Source of the DNA: Kangiella taiwanensis
GTDB lineage: Bacteria > Pseudomonadota > Gammaproteobacteria > Enterobacterales > Kangiellaceae
Length of the DNA: 64,000 nucleotides
Assembly (NCBI RefSeq): GCF_020005165.1
Contig: NZ_JAHCLT010000001.1
Span: forward strand, 496,001 to 560,000
Reading direction: 5' to 3'
How positions within the stretch are numbered: position 1 is the stretch's first letter; the number at the start of each line of letters is the position of its first letter. This document shows, in pieces, positions 26,331 through 34,060 of the stretch. The translations under genes were made by a program, and so were the position numbers. The notes beneath the pieces were generated by a model, which saw nothing but the letters and a program-made list of their open reading frames with translations, was not told the origin of the DNA and made no database searches.

Positions 26331-26957
26331 TTAGTCGTGGAAACTAGGGTGTGAACATACTTGGTTAATAATATCGGCACTGTTCTGCAAAGCAAGATAA
26401 GGAAACGGGGAGATAGAGGAGCTCCCGTGAGCGTATGTATTTCTAAAAAATGGAATGACATCACTTAAAGTTTCAGCGTAATTACTGAGCTCGGGTGGAA
26501 GTGGTGGTGGGGCGCCTCTAAGCTTCGAGAATTCTAGAGCTTCTGAATATTGACGCTCTTTAAATTTTTTGATTTGACGCCAATAGGATAGCTTTTCAGT
26601 AATAATAACTTTATCTTTAACTGCTTTTTTTAAGAGTTTAGAAAATGGTGTTTTAGTATTATTTTGTTTATCTCTCAAAGCCATCTCTATAGTTATGTAT
26701 GCGTATAGTTCTGAAATAGGCATGAACCTGTAAACATACCAAGAGTAAAGGGCTAAATTTTTTGCAGTTTCAAAGTGTGTCACGATATTAGTTGGAGTAT
26801 GTTCATTTAAAGCTATTTTATAAATTGGTTTAGAAAACTCTTCAAGAGTTAATGGGGTAAAAGAACCGTCTTTATATTTACCAAACCCTTCCCAGCGAGA
26901 GTCCGGAGTATTGATATTGGTAAGGGAGTTAACAAACTCTGCGTTAATGTTCGCCAT
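26331..26957 (-). CDS. HEPN-like protein with RxxxxH motif
   Basis: 208 residues, not matched to a named family by eye. It is mainly helical and contains FFRNTYAHGSS, that is Arg172-x4-His177 with Asn after the Arg, the signature of HEPN ribonucleases and nucleotidyl-transferase-associated proteins. A second helical region (YSWYVYRFMPISELYAYITIEMALRD, in part) resembles the first long helices of that fold. The gene overlaps the 3' end of recN by 14 bases. It is AT-richer than recN, consistent with a later insertion. No paired antitoxin-like gene is visible next to it. Confidence 0.55.
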   Translation of the reverse strand: MANINAEFVNSLTNINTPDSRWEGFGKYKDGSFTPLTLEEFSKPIYKIALNEHTPTNIVTHFETAKNLALYSWYVYRFMPISELYAYITIEMALRDKQNNTKTPFSKLLKKAVKDKVIITEKLSYWRQIKKFKERQYSEALEFSKLRGAPPPLPPELSNYAETLSDVIPFFRNTYAHGSSSISPFPYLALQNSADIINQVCSHPSFHD

Positions 26958-28608
26958 GAGCCAACAACTCCCTTGCGTGACTTCTGATAGTCTCGGTTAT
27001 CTCTACACCACCAATCATGCGGGCTAATTCTTCAATTCGCTGATCGGTATCAAGTTGTTGAAGCTCAGTCTGAGTGCTTTTCTTATCTTGTGACTTGGCG
27101 ACCATTAGGTGCTGGTGGCCTTGGGCGGCGACTTGTGCTTGGTGTGTGACGCAGAGAATTTGGGCTTTTTTGCCTAAGTCTGCCAGAAGCTTACCGACGA
27201 TTTCGGCTGTGCCACCACCGATACCAACGTCAACTTCGTCGAAAATTAATGTTGGTAGCTGGATGGTTTGGGCGTTAATCACTTGTAAGGCCAAGCTGAT
27301 GCGAGACAGTTCACCACCAGAAGCCACTTTACGTAAAGGTTGTGGTTTCTGACCAGGGTTAGTGCTGACCATAAATTCGGCGGTTTCGAGTCCTTGAGAC
27401 TTGAAGCTGTCTTTATCCGTAGGGTTCAGTGCAACTTCAAACACGCCGTTTCCAAGCCCTAAGTCTTTCATCAGCTTAACAACTTGCTTTTCGAGCTCTT
27501 TAGCCGATTTTGCGCGCGCTTTAGATACTTTTGTCGCCAGTTTGCTGTAATTCTCTTGCTGAAGACTTAATTCTTTCTCTAGATCATCAAAGGTTTGCTC
27601 GTCGCCCGAAAGCTGTTCGAGTTCTTGCTCGATAGTTTGCTTAGTTTCAGGCAGATCAGTCATGGTCACCTGATGCTTACGTGCTAAGTCGTGAAGTAAG
27701 GTTAGCTCTTGGTCAAGTTGCTCGTATTCTGCGGGATCAATATCTAGGCGCTCTAAATAGTCTCGCAGTTCGTGACTGGCCTCTTCGATCTCGACCAAAG
27801 CTGACTGCAGTAAATCGTGGGTGTTGCTAACGCCATCATCCATATTTTTCATGTCGCTAATGATATGGATAACCCGTCCCAACTGACTAATGATATTCTC
27901 CTCGTCTTCATTCAGCGCCATCAGGCTTTGCTGGCCCTGCTCCAGTAATTTACTGGCGTTTGCGGCACGTTTGTGATCATTTTCAATGTCGTGCGCACGA
28001 TCAATCGGTGCCTTTTCAAGCTCTTCAAGCTGGAAAGTCAGTAAGTCTCGGCGATCATTTTTGTCTTTCAATGATTCTTTAAAAGACGTTAACTTCGTTG
28101 AAATGTCACTTATGTTCTTAGAAAGAGAACGTAGCTCTTGAGTTTCAGCTGATAAGTCAGCGAAACGGTCAAGAAGTTGTAAATGTGTCTGTGGCTTAAA
28201 CAACGACTGATGTTCATGCTGGCCGTGAATATCAACCAAAAAGTCGCCAAGCTCGCTTAACTGCGTCAAATTAACGGGTTGCCCGTTAATAAAAGCACGT
28301 GAACGCCCATCGTGATTAATCACGCGGCGAAGAATGCAGTCATCTTCATCATCCAGCATTTGCTCATCAAGCCATGCTTGGACAGGTTTAAGCTTCTTAA
28401 TATCAAAAACAGCGCTAATTTCCGCACGTTTAGCGCCGTTTCGTACCACGCCACTGTCTGCTCGTGCACCGAGCGCAAAGGATAGGGCGTCCACCATAAT
28501 GGATTTACCGGCGCCGGTTTCACCCGTGACCACGGTCATGCCAGCTTGTAGATCCAAATCAAGCTGATCGATGATGGCAAAGTCTTTGATATGAATACTT
28601 GAGAGCAT
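26944..28608 (-). CDS. recN: DNA repair ATPase RecN
   Basis: An SMC-like protein of 554 residues acting early in double-strand break repair. Walker A TGETGAGKS (about 29-37), long coiled coils about 150-370, the signature ASGGELSRISLALQV and Walker B TLIFDEVDVGIGG, then LCVTHQAQVAA are present. No SOS (LexA) box was recognised in the short region upstream. The nadK gene and a small membrane-protein gene precede it on the same strand. Confidence 0.96.
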   Translation of the reverse strand: MLSSIHIKDFAIIDQLDLDLQAGMTVVTGETGAGKSIMVDALSFALGARADSGVVRNGAKRAEISAVFDIKKLKPVQAWLDEQMLDDEDDCILRRVINHDGRSRAFINGQPVNLTQLSELGDFLVDIHGQHEHQSLFKPQTHLQLLDRFADLSAETQELRSLSKNISDISTKLTSFKESLKDKNDRRDLLTFQLEELEKAPIDRAHDIENDHKRAANASKLLEQGQQSLMALNEDEENIISQLGRVIHIISDMKNMDDGVSNTHDLLQSALVEIEEASHELRDYLERLDIDPAEYEQLDQELTLLHDLARKHQVTMTDLPETKQTIEQELEQLSGDEQTFDDLEKELSLQQENYSKLATKVSKARAKSAKELEKQVVKLMKDLGLGNGVFEVALNPTDKDSFKSQGLETAEFMVSTNPGQKPQPLRKVASGGELSRISLALQVINAQTIQLPTLIFDEVDVGIGGGTAEIVGKLLADLGKKAQILCVTHQAQVAAQGHQHLMVAKSQDKKSTQTELQQLDTDQRIEELARMIGGVEITETIRSHARELLAHGEH

Positions 28609-28620
28609 ATTTATTATCGT

Positions 28621-28956
28621 TTATTCGGGCTGAAACGTGCCAGAATGATTGTATGGTTGTCTCCATATATAGTTAAACCAGAATACAGGCATGGCAAAAA
28701 CATGAAAAGCAACAATTGCTATGACCCACAACATTTTCTTGTCTTTAGGTACTCTATTCGTTTTAGCGATATAAGCGACGTAACCCAATACGAGTATGAA
28801 AACAGAAACAGCGTATGGAATGATAAAGCTCTGAAATGCAGAGAAGTTATTGTCGCTAAATGGAGCTGTTGTCATTGTTGCGTAGGTATAAAATAATGCT
28901 GCCATTGGCAATAGCGTAACTAAAAGCAATACAATCGCTACCAATCTATTTATCAT
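28621..28956 (-). CDS. Hypothetical small membrane protein
   Basis: 111 residues with three hydrophobic segments (about 5-25, 45-65 and 80-100). Not recognised. It sits between nadK and recN on the same strand with 12 bases to recN and 36 to nadK, so it is probably co-transcribed; local base use is AT-rich. Function unknown. Confidence 0.6.
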   Translation of the reverse strand: MINRLVAIVLLLVTLLPMAALFYTYATMTTAPFSDNNFSAFQSFIIPYAVSVFILVLGYVAYIAKTNRVPKDKKMLWVIAIVAFHVFAMPVFWFNYIWRQPYNHSGTFQPE

Positions 28957-28992
28957 GGAAAACCTTATTTATATCAGCCTAATGGGTTAGGG

Positions 28993-29877
28993 TTATAACT
29001 TCGATCCCCAGCCGAGCTTAGTACGAAGCAGGCGGAAATAGTCGTAATCTTTCGGGTGCAATAGCCACAAATCCTCTTTGCGCTTACGGATGCAAATCTT
29101 TTCGCCCGGTACTACGGGGAATCGAACCTGCCCATCACAGCTGAGCCGTGCTTCGTTTTCGTTGGCTTGGCTGAATACGATATCAACTTTACTGTCTGCG
29201 TCAATTGAAATAGGTCGGCTGGAAAGTGTGTGTGGAAACATGGGCACCAGCGATATAGCGTTAATCGATGGGGACATAATGGGGCCACCAGCCGATAAGG
29301 AGTAGGCGGTTGAGCCTGTCGGCGTTGAAATGATTAAACCATCGCCACGCAAGCTATACACAAAAGAGTCGTTGATATAGACCTCGAACTCGATCATGCG
29401 CGAGATTTCACCGGGATACAGCACGATATCATTAAGCGCATCGCTGTATCGCTCTTGCGAGTCATCGCCTTCGATGTCGGCTTCAAGTAGGAAACGACGC
29501 TCTTGAGTGTATTCACCCGCCAAGACTTCGCTGACCTTTTCAGTCACTTGTTGCGGCTGAATGTCGGTTAAGAAGCCCAAGTAGCCACGGTTTACCCCTA
29601 GTAACGGAATATTATAGCTAGCCATCAAACGAGCGGCATAAAGCATCGAACCATCGCCGCCGACCACAATAACGAGATTGGCTTTTTCGCCGATGGTCTG
29701 CCAGTTCGCTTGATCATCAGCGCTCACATCGATCCCAGAAGCCACCGAATCTTCGACCAAAACGCTGTAGCCATCATCCAGTAGATGACGGTACAAGGTC
29801 ATAATGGTTTCGCCGACTTCTTGATGCTTCGGTTTGCCCATGATGCCGATAGTGTTAAAACTTAAAGCAGGTGCCAC
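28993..29877 (-). CDS. nadK: NAD kinase
   Basis: NadK phosphorylates NAD to NADP. The 294-residue protein has the GGDG motif in VVGGDGSMLYAARL (about 71-84), the conserved LGVNRGYLGFLTDI, and STPTGSTAYSLSAGGPIM. It is divergent from hrcA, as is common in proteobacteria that carry hrcA-grpE, and is followed by a membrane protein gene and recN. Confidence 0.96.
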   Translation of the reverse strand: MAPALSFNTIGIMGKPKHQEVGETIMTLYRHLLDDGYSVLVEDSVASGIDVSADDQANWQTIGEKANLVIVVGGDGSMLYAARLMASYNIPLLGVNRGYLGFLTDIQPQQVTEKVSEVLAGEYTQERRFLLEADIEGDDSQERYSDALNDIVLYPGEISRMIEFEVYINDSFVYSLRGDGLIISTPTGSTAYSLSAGGPIMSPSINAISLVPMFPHTLSSRPISIDADSKVDIVFSQANENEARLSCDGQVRFPVVPGEKICIRKRKEDLWLLHPKDYDYFRLLRTKLGWGSKL

Positions 29878-29892
29878 GGTTGCCCTTTGTCC

Positions 29893-29920
29893 CTTGTAAT
29901 TGCATTATTGACCCACATTT
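29893..29920 (+). promoter_or_regulatory. Candidate sigma-32 heat-shock promoter for hrcA-grpE
   Basis: CTTGTAA (29893-29899), a 13-base spacer and CCACATTT (29913-29920) match the CTTGAAA / CCCCATNT consensus at all but one position in each element (the N aside). Distance to the hrcA ATG is about 110 bases. No CIRCE element is seen here. Confidence 0.5.
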
Positions 29921-30028
29921 AAGAATATATACAGCCAATAGGCAAGGGTTTCGCAAAAATATCAATTGCTTGCGGGACTAAACCTTATTATTAATCGATA
30001 TAACGAACTAAGGCCTGAAAAGACTTTC

Positions 30029-31072
30029 ATGAGCAAATTTGACCAACGCGCACAGATTTTGATGAAGACCCTAGTGGAAACTTACATTTCCAGCGGGCAA
30101 CCTGTGGGCTCGAAGACGTTACTGCAAAACTCGCAGTTAAGCGTCAGTGCGGCGACGGTGCGCAATGTCATGCAGGATCTTGAAAGTATGGGCTTACTAA
30201 CCGCGCCGTACACGTCAGCTGGGCGTATTCCCACGTCGCAAGGGGTTCGCTTGTTCGTCGATCAGCTGCTGACTGTGTCCGATGTGGAGGAGATTTATCT
30301 GCAGCAATTGCAGAAGCATTTAGGCAAAGTCTCGGAAACAGGCGAGATGCTGTCGAGTGTATCGAATATGTTGTCCCAAGTGACTCAAATGGCTGGTCTG
30401 ATTCGGGTACCGCGCCGAGACGTGACGCGCGTTAAACAAGTAGAATTCGTCCCTCTGTCGCAGAATAAAGTGTTGGTAGTGTTGGTATTAAGTGACGGTG
30501 AAGTGCAAAATCGTGTGATTCAGCTCGACACACCGGTGTCGAGAAGCGAGTTACAGCAGGCTTCAAATTATGTGAATCACCACTTCGCAGGCAAAGAGCT
30601 GGATACGGTACGTCGCGAGCTTTTACAAGAGCTGAAGGATGATCGGGCCAAGATGGATCAAATGATGGCTTCGATGATGGAAGTTGCTGAAAAAGGGTTT
30701 ACCGGCGGTGAAGACGATGAGGTTCAAATCACCGGCAAGTCGCAGCTTCTCAATTGGGTCAATTCTGGTGATATATCGGATCTACAGTCCGTGTTTAATG
30801 CGTTTTCAGAAAAGACCCAGATGTTAACCTTGTTGGATAAATGCTTGAATGCAGAGGGTGTGCAGCTCTTTATTGGCGAAGAGTCGGGCTACGATGTGTT
30901 ATCGCAATGCAGTGTGGTTGGCGCACCTTACAGTATTGACGGTGAAGCCGTGGGCGTATTAGCTGTGGTGGGTCCAACACGTATGGCTTATGACAAGGTG
31001 ATACCTATGGTCGATATTACGGCGAAATTGATATCGGCGGCCTTGAATAATGATGATGAAACCTCATATTGA
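30029..31072 (+). CDS. hrcA: Heat-inducible transcription repressor HrcA
   Basis: 347 residues. The ATG at 30029 is chosen over an upstream in-frame start because MSKFDQRAQILMKTLVETYI matches the family N-terminus. The helix-turn-helix (LSVSAATVRNVMQDLESMGLL, in part) is followed by the GAF-like domain and the typical QTSAGRIPT-like TSAGRIPTSQGVRLFVD. HrcA represses heat-shock genes by binding CIRCE; none was found in this window, so its main target (perhaps groESL) is probably elsewhere. It precedes grpE by 69 bases. Confidence 0.94.
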   Translation: MSKFDQRAQILMKTLVETYISSGQPVGSKTLLQNSQLSVSAATVRNVMQDLESMGLLTAPYTSAGRIPTSQGVRLFVDQLLTVSDVEEIYLQQLQKHLGKVSETGEMLSSVSNMLSQVTQMAGLIRVPRRDVTRVKQVEFVPLSQNKVLVVLVLSDGEVQNRVIQLDTPVSRSELQQASNYVNHHFAGKELDTVRRELLQELKDDRAKMDQMMASMMEVAEKGFTGGEDDEVQITGKSQLLNWVNSGDISDLQSVFNAFSEKTQMLTLLDKCLNAEGVQLFIGEESGYDVLSQCSVVGAPYSIDGEAVGVLAVVGPTRMAYDKVIPMVDITAKLISAALNNDDETSY

Positions 31073-31141
31073 GAGACACAGAATATTCAGCCAGCGACAA
31101 CGTCAGTCGTTGGTTAGCGTTAAATAGTTTGGAGAGTTGGT

Positions 31142-31792
31142 ATGTCTGAGAAAGACAAGCAGAATCAAGACGTTGAAAAAGACAGCGTTGAAAAACAAGA
31201 AGAGCTGAGTGAGGCGGATAAAAAAGCTGCTGAGGAGCAGGTGCAGAAAGTTGTGGACGAAGCTTTAGAAGAAGCTGTTGAAGCGGCTGAAGACGATAAC
31301 TTAGCTGATTTAAGCGATGAAGAGCGTAAAATTGTTGAGTTAGAAAAGGCGTTAGAAGACGCAGAAGCTAAAGCTGCTGAAAATATGGATTTAGCGCTTC
31401 GCACTAAAGCAGAAGCAGAAAATATTCGTCGCCGTTCTGAGAACGAAGTGAGTAATGCCCGTAAATACGCGATTGAGAAGTTTGCTGAAGAGCTACTTGC
31501 AGTTGTCGATAGCTTAGAGCAGGGCTTACAGGCTAAAGCCGAGCATGAAGAATCGAAGGCGATGAAAGAGGGTATGGAGCTGACTCTAAAAATGACCTTA
31601 TCGACGTTGAAAAAGTTCGGTGTTGAGCAACTGAATCCTGTTGAAGAAGTGTTCGATCCGCAATTACACGAAGCCATGACCATGGTGCCAAGCCCTGATC
31701 ATGAGAAAAATACCATTATTGATGTATTCCAGAAAGGCTATTCATTGAACGGACGGATTATTCGTCCGGCGCGTGTGGTAGTTGCCCAGTAA
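31142..31792 (+). CDS. grpE: GrpE nucleotide exchange factor
   Basis: GrpE releases ADP from DnaK. The 216-residue protein has an acidic low-complexity N-terminal third (about 1-75), a long helix (DLALRTKAEAENIRRRSENEV, in part), the ELLAVVDSLEQGL segment and the beta domain ending GYSLNGRIIRPARVVVAQ. The acidic leader is longer than in E. coli GrpE. It ends in a strong terminator and is separated from dnaK by the YebC-like gene and two small secreted proteins. Confidence 0.96.
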   Translation: MSEKDKQNQDVEKDSVEKQEELSEADKKAAEEQVQKVVDEALEEAVEAAEDDNLADLSDEERKIVELEKALEDAEAKAAENMDLALRTKAEAENIRRRSENEVSNARKYAIEKFAEELLAVVDSLEQGLQAKAEHEESKAMKEGMELTLKMTLSTLKKFGVEQLNPVEEVFDPQLHEAMTMVPSPDHEKNTIIDVFQKGYSLNGRIIRPARVVVAQ

Positions 31793-31818
31793 GCAATACA
31801 TTTGTATTTCGTGAACAA

Positions 31819-31850
31819 AAGCTGTCTAAATACCTTAGGCGGCTTTTTTT
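31819..31850 (+). terminator. Rho-independent terminator after grpE
   Basis: AAGCTGTCTAA (31819-31829), a 5-base loop and TTAGGCGGCTT (31835-31845), 11 pairs with two G-T wobbles, then a T run to 31850. Confidence 0.85.
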
Positions 31851-31938
31851 ATATCGGTAGATTAATTAATGCCCACTTTCTGAGCATTTCGTAATACAAT
31901 ACGCCAAACTTTAAAATCATAACGTTGAGAGAATACAG

Positions 31939-32655
31939 ATGGGTCGTGCCTTTCAAAACCGTAAAGAGTCGATGGCTAAGACGTCGGATCAAAACGCCAA
32001 GGTTTACAGTAAATACAGCCGTGAGATTTATGTTTGTGCAAAACAAGGTGGCTCTGAGCCGGATAGTAACCTTGCTTTGCGCAGCTTGATGGATCGTGCC
32101 AAGCGTGATCAGGTTCCTGCGCACGTTATTCAAAAAGCGATTGATAAAGCTGAAGGCGGTGCAGGTGAGGATTTCGCTGTAGCGCGTTATGAAGGCTATG
32201 CGCCTGGTAATGTTATGGTGATTGTCGACTGCCTGACGGATAATCCAAATCGTACGTTCGGTGAGGTTCGCCAGTGTTTTGTTAAAACCAAGTCGAAGAT
32301 TGGAACGGAAGGCAGCGTGATGCACATGTTCGATCACAGCGCTATTTTTGTGTTTGAAAGTGATGATGAAGAAGGTGCTTTAGAAGCACTGATGATGGCG
32401 GACGTTGATGTGACCGATATTGAGCATGAAGATGGCAAGATCACGGTATTTGCACCACAGACCGAGTACTTCAAAGCAAAGAACGCACTTCAGGAGCATT
32501 TTGAAGGCATTGAATTTGAAGTTGATGAAATTCAGTTTGTACCGAAAGTGATGACTCAGATCTCTGGTGAAGATAAAGAGATGTTCGAAAAGTTTATGGA
32601 TATGGCAAACGATCAGGACGATGTGCAAAACGTTTATCACAACGCTGAGTTTTAA
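31939..32655 (+). CDS. YebC/PmpR family protein (YeeN-like)
   Basis: 238 residues. [26 protein letters not shown] (in part) differs from the classical YebC start (MAGHSKW) and resembles the YeeN branch; [29 protein letters not shown] (in part) and [23 protein letters not shown] (in part) are typical. Family members act as transcriptional regulators or, as shown for some, translation factors relieving ribosome stalling. It has its own region between two terminators, so it is probably monocistronic. Confidence 0.9.
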   Translation: MGRAFQNRKESMAKTSDQNAKVYSKYSREIYVCAKQGGSEPDSNLALRSLMDRAKRDQVPAHVIQKAIDKAEGGAGEDFAVARYEGYAPGNVMVIVDCLTDNPNRTFGEVRQCFVKTKSKIGTEGSVMHMFDHSAIFVFESDDEEGALEALMMADVDVTDIEHEDGKITVFAPQTEYFKAKNALQEHFEGIEFEVDEIQFVPKVMTQISGEDKEMFEKFMDMANDQDDVQNVYHNAEF

Positions 32656-32714
32656 TTTATTAAAATAGCGCTTACGGATGGTAAGTGCCGATTTTCAGAA
32701 GAAAAATTTAAAAG

Positions 32715-32761
32715 CCTTGGTTAGGGTTGCTGTAAAAGCATGAGTCCGCCAAGGTTTTTTT
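32715..32761 (+). terminator. Rho-independent terminator after the YebC-like gene
   Basis: CCTTGG (32715-32720) and CCAAGG (32749-32754) enclose a 28-base loop that can itself form TGCT/AGCA, followed by seven T. A smaller hairpin GCGCTTAC/GTAAGTGC lies upstream near 32667-32687. Confidence 0.65.
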
Positions 32762-33110
32762 ATTCCCAGATCATTCCCAAGCTCGTGCAAAAAATACCCC
32801 TAAGACTAACGAAAGAATTAGTAGTTCCCGCAATAAAAAGTTCCTCTCAAAAACGTGACGAGCACCTCGTTCTAGCGGATAAAAAACAATAAAAGATTTT
32901 ATTAATCAATGAGTTATCAGTTATAGCGCTTTCGATAAGATCACTTTAAAAGTGCAAAGCGTTAAACGCTTTCATAGTCAATTTCATCACAAAAAAACGT
33001 CCAATTGTTAAACCCTGTTTTACAAAAAACTGAGTGTGAAATTCGTCATGTTTTTTTATGACTTTTGCGTGTTAAAACAAAAGTCCACTTGCAACAAAAG
33101 GTAAAAAGTT
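32762..33110 (+). promoter_or_regulatory. AT-rich upstream region with clustered palindromes before the small secreted paralogues
   Basis: No gene is seen in this stretch. It holds CACTTT-A-AAAGTG (32942-32954), directly followed by AAAGCGT-TAA-ACGCTTT (32956-32972), both perfect; then GTCAT/ATGAC (33045-33062) and ACTTTTG/CAAAAGT (33061-33084) close to the ATG at 33111. The first two are operator-like, the last two could fold in the leader. Which protein binds is unknown. Confidence 0.5.
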
Positions 33111-33398
33111 ATGAAGAAGTCAAACACAGTTTTAGGATTAATTTTAGGTGCAGCTTTTGGTCTTGCTGCTGGAACGGCTAACGCAGGCGACGCAGACATT
33201 TTGAAACAGATGGATGTTCGAGCATGTGAAGCTCAAACACAGCAAAAGACTAACGAAAACGGTGAGCAAACGCAAAAGCCTTGTGAGTGTGAGATTGAAA
33301 ACACTGACTACGAAGCTTTGTCTGAAGCCAAGAAAAAAGGTGATTTAGCGAAAATCCAAAAAATCAATCAGGAAGCGAAAGAAGCTTGTGCTGAATAG
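33111..33398 (+). CDS. Small secreted four-cysteine protein, paralogue 1
   Basis: 95 residues with a signal peptide (about 1-25, ending ANA). The mature part has four cysteines: RACEAQ, KPCECEIEN and EACAE. It shares RAC.AQ, C.C..ENTDY.AL.EAKK.GD.AK.Q.I and a final Cys with the gene at 33460, so the two are tandem paralogues. The family is not recognised. The four Cys and periplasmic location suggest two disulphides. Located between a YebC gene and dnaK. Confidence 0.7.
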   Translation: MKKSNTVLGLILGAAFGLAAGTANAGDADILKQMDVRACEAQTQQKTNENGEQTQKPCECEIENTDYEALSEAKKKGDLAKIQKINQEAKEACAE

Positions 33399-33459
33399 TT
33401 AACGACTTGAACTTACTCCCACTAACGAAATACATTTTGCAATCTAGAAGGTGATTATT

Positions 33460-33744
33460 ATGAAAAAGACATTATTAACACTAACCACTGTATTTGGTCT
33501 GGCTATTGCAAGCAGCGCAATGGCAAATGAAGCGGAAACAATGAAGCTGCAGGAGTTGCGTGCTTGTGATATGCAAGCACAGCAATTGCCGGAAGAAGTT
33601 CGTACTAAGCAGCAGGAAAGCTGTAAGTGCGTGGTTGAAAACACAGACTACGACGCTTTGGTAGAGGCGAAGAAAAGCGGTGATATGGCTAAAGTACAGG
33701 AAATTAAAAGCAAGGCAAGCCAGTCTTGTCGTGGTGCTCAATAA
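33460..33744 (+). CDS. Small secreted four-cysteine protein, paralogue 2
   Basis: 94 residues. The ATG at 33460 is preferred, with AGAAGG 8-9 bases upstream; a GTG three codons earlier overlaps that site. A signal peptide (about 1-22, ending AMA) precedes a mature domain with four cysteines in the same order as paralogue 1 (RACDMQ, ESCKCVVEN, QSCRG). It lies 61 bases behind paralogue 1 and is followed by two hairpins, the second a good terminator. Confidence 0.7.
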   Translation: MKKTLLTLTTVFGLAIASSAMANEAETMKLQELRACDMQAQQLPEEVRTKQQESCKCVVENTDYDALVEAKKSGDMAKVQEIKSKASQSCRGAQ

Positions 33745-33755
33745 TCAGGCATCAC

Positions 33756-33772
33756 CCCATGCTTAGCGTGGG
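33756..33772 (+). terminator. Small hairpin downstream of paralogue 2
   Basis: CCCATGC (33756-33762), TTA, GCGTGGG (33766-33772), seven pairs with one G-T, followed by ACTATTTTC. Weak as a terminator by itself; it precedes the stronger one at 33834. Confidence 0.4.
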
Positions 33773-33833
33773 ACTATTTTCTCTCCTACTACCTAAGAAG
33801 GGAAAATAACACTCCTATACATAGTCACTAGAA

Positions 33834-33856
33834 GTCGGCCTTCGGGCCGGCTTTTA
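33834..33856 (+). terminator. Rho-independent terminator upstream of dnaK
   Basis: GTCGGCC (33834-33840), TTCG tetraloop, GGCCGGC (33845-33851), then TTTTATATTTTT. It ends the transcript of the small secreted paralogues. Confidence 0.85.
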
Positions 33857-33886
33857 TATTTTTAGCATTAAATCTCCTCCCCTCCC

Positions 33887-33914
33887 CTTGAAATAACGCC
33901 ACTACCACCAATAT
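33887..33914 (+). promoter_or_regulatory. Candidate sigma-32 heat-shock promoter for dnaK
   Basis: An exact CTTGAAA (33887-33893), preceded by CCCC, is followed after 11-13 bases by CCACCAATAT (33905-33914), a partial match to CCCCATNT. Position about 150 bases before the dnaK ATG. The 33915-34060 stretch is an apparent leader without recognised structure. Confidence 0.6.
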
Positions 33915-34060
33915 TGCAGTCTATCGTCGGGATGCTCAGCCGAAACAACTGCAACAAAGTTGAGTACCCTTAAAAAAAGTAGGATTAAGGGGTTGATCTA
34001 CCAAACCCAGCCCCCACATAAGCTACAAGCAAGATTTAAAGACCCTTTTGGAGTGAAAAC

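Noticed and set aside
29105-29140. GAATCGAACCTGCCC on the plus strand, resembling a reversed tRNA T-arm
   Set aside because: It lies inside the intact nadK coding frame and the other tRNA arms are missing.
31165-31683. 172-codon serine-rich open frame opposite grpE
   Set aside because: Its composition is the mirror of the Glu/Ala/Lys-rich grpE sequence; no independent start or family support.
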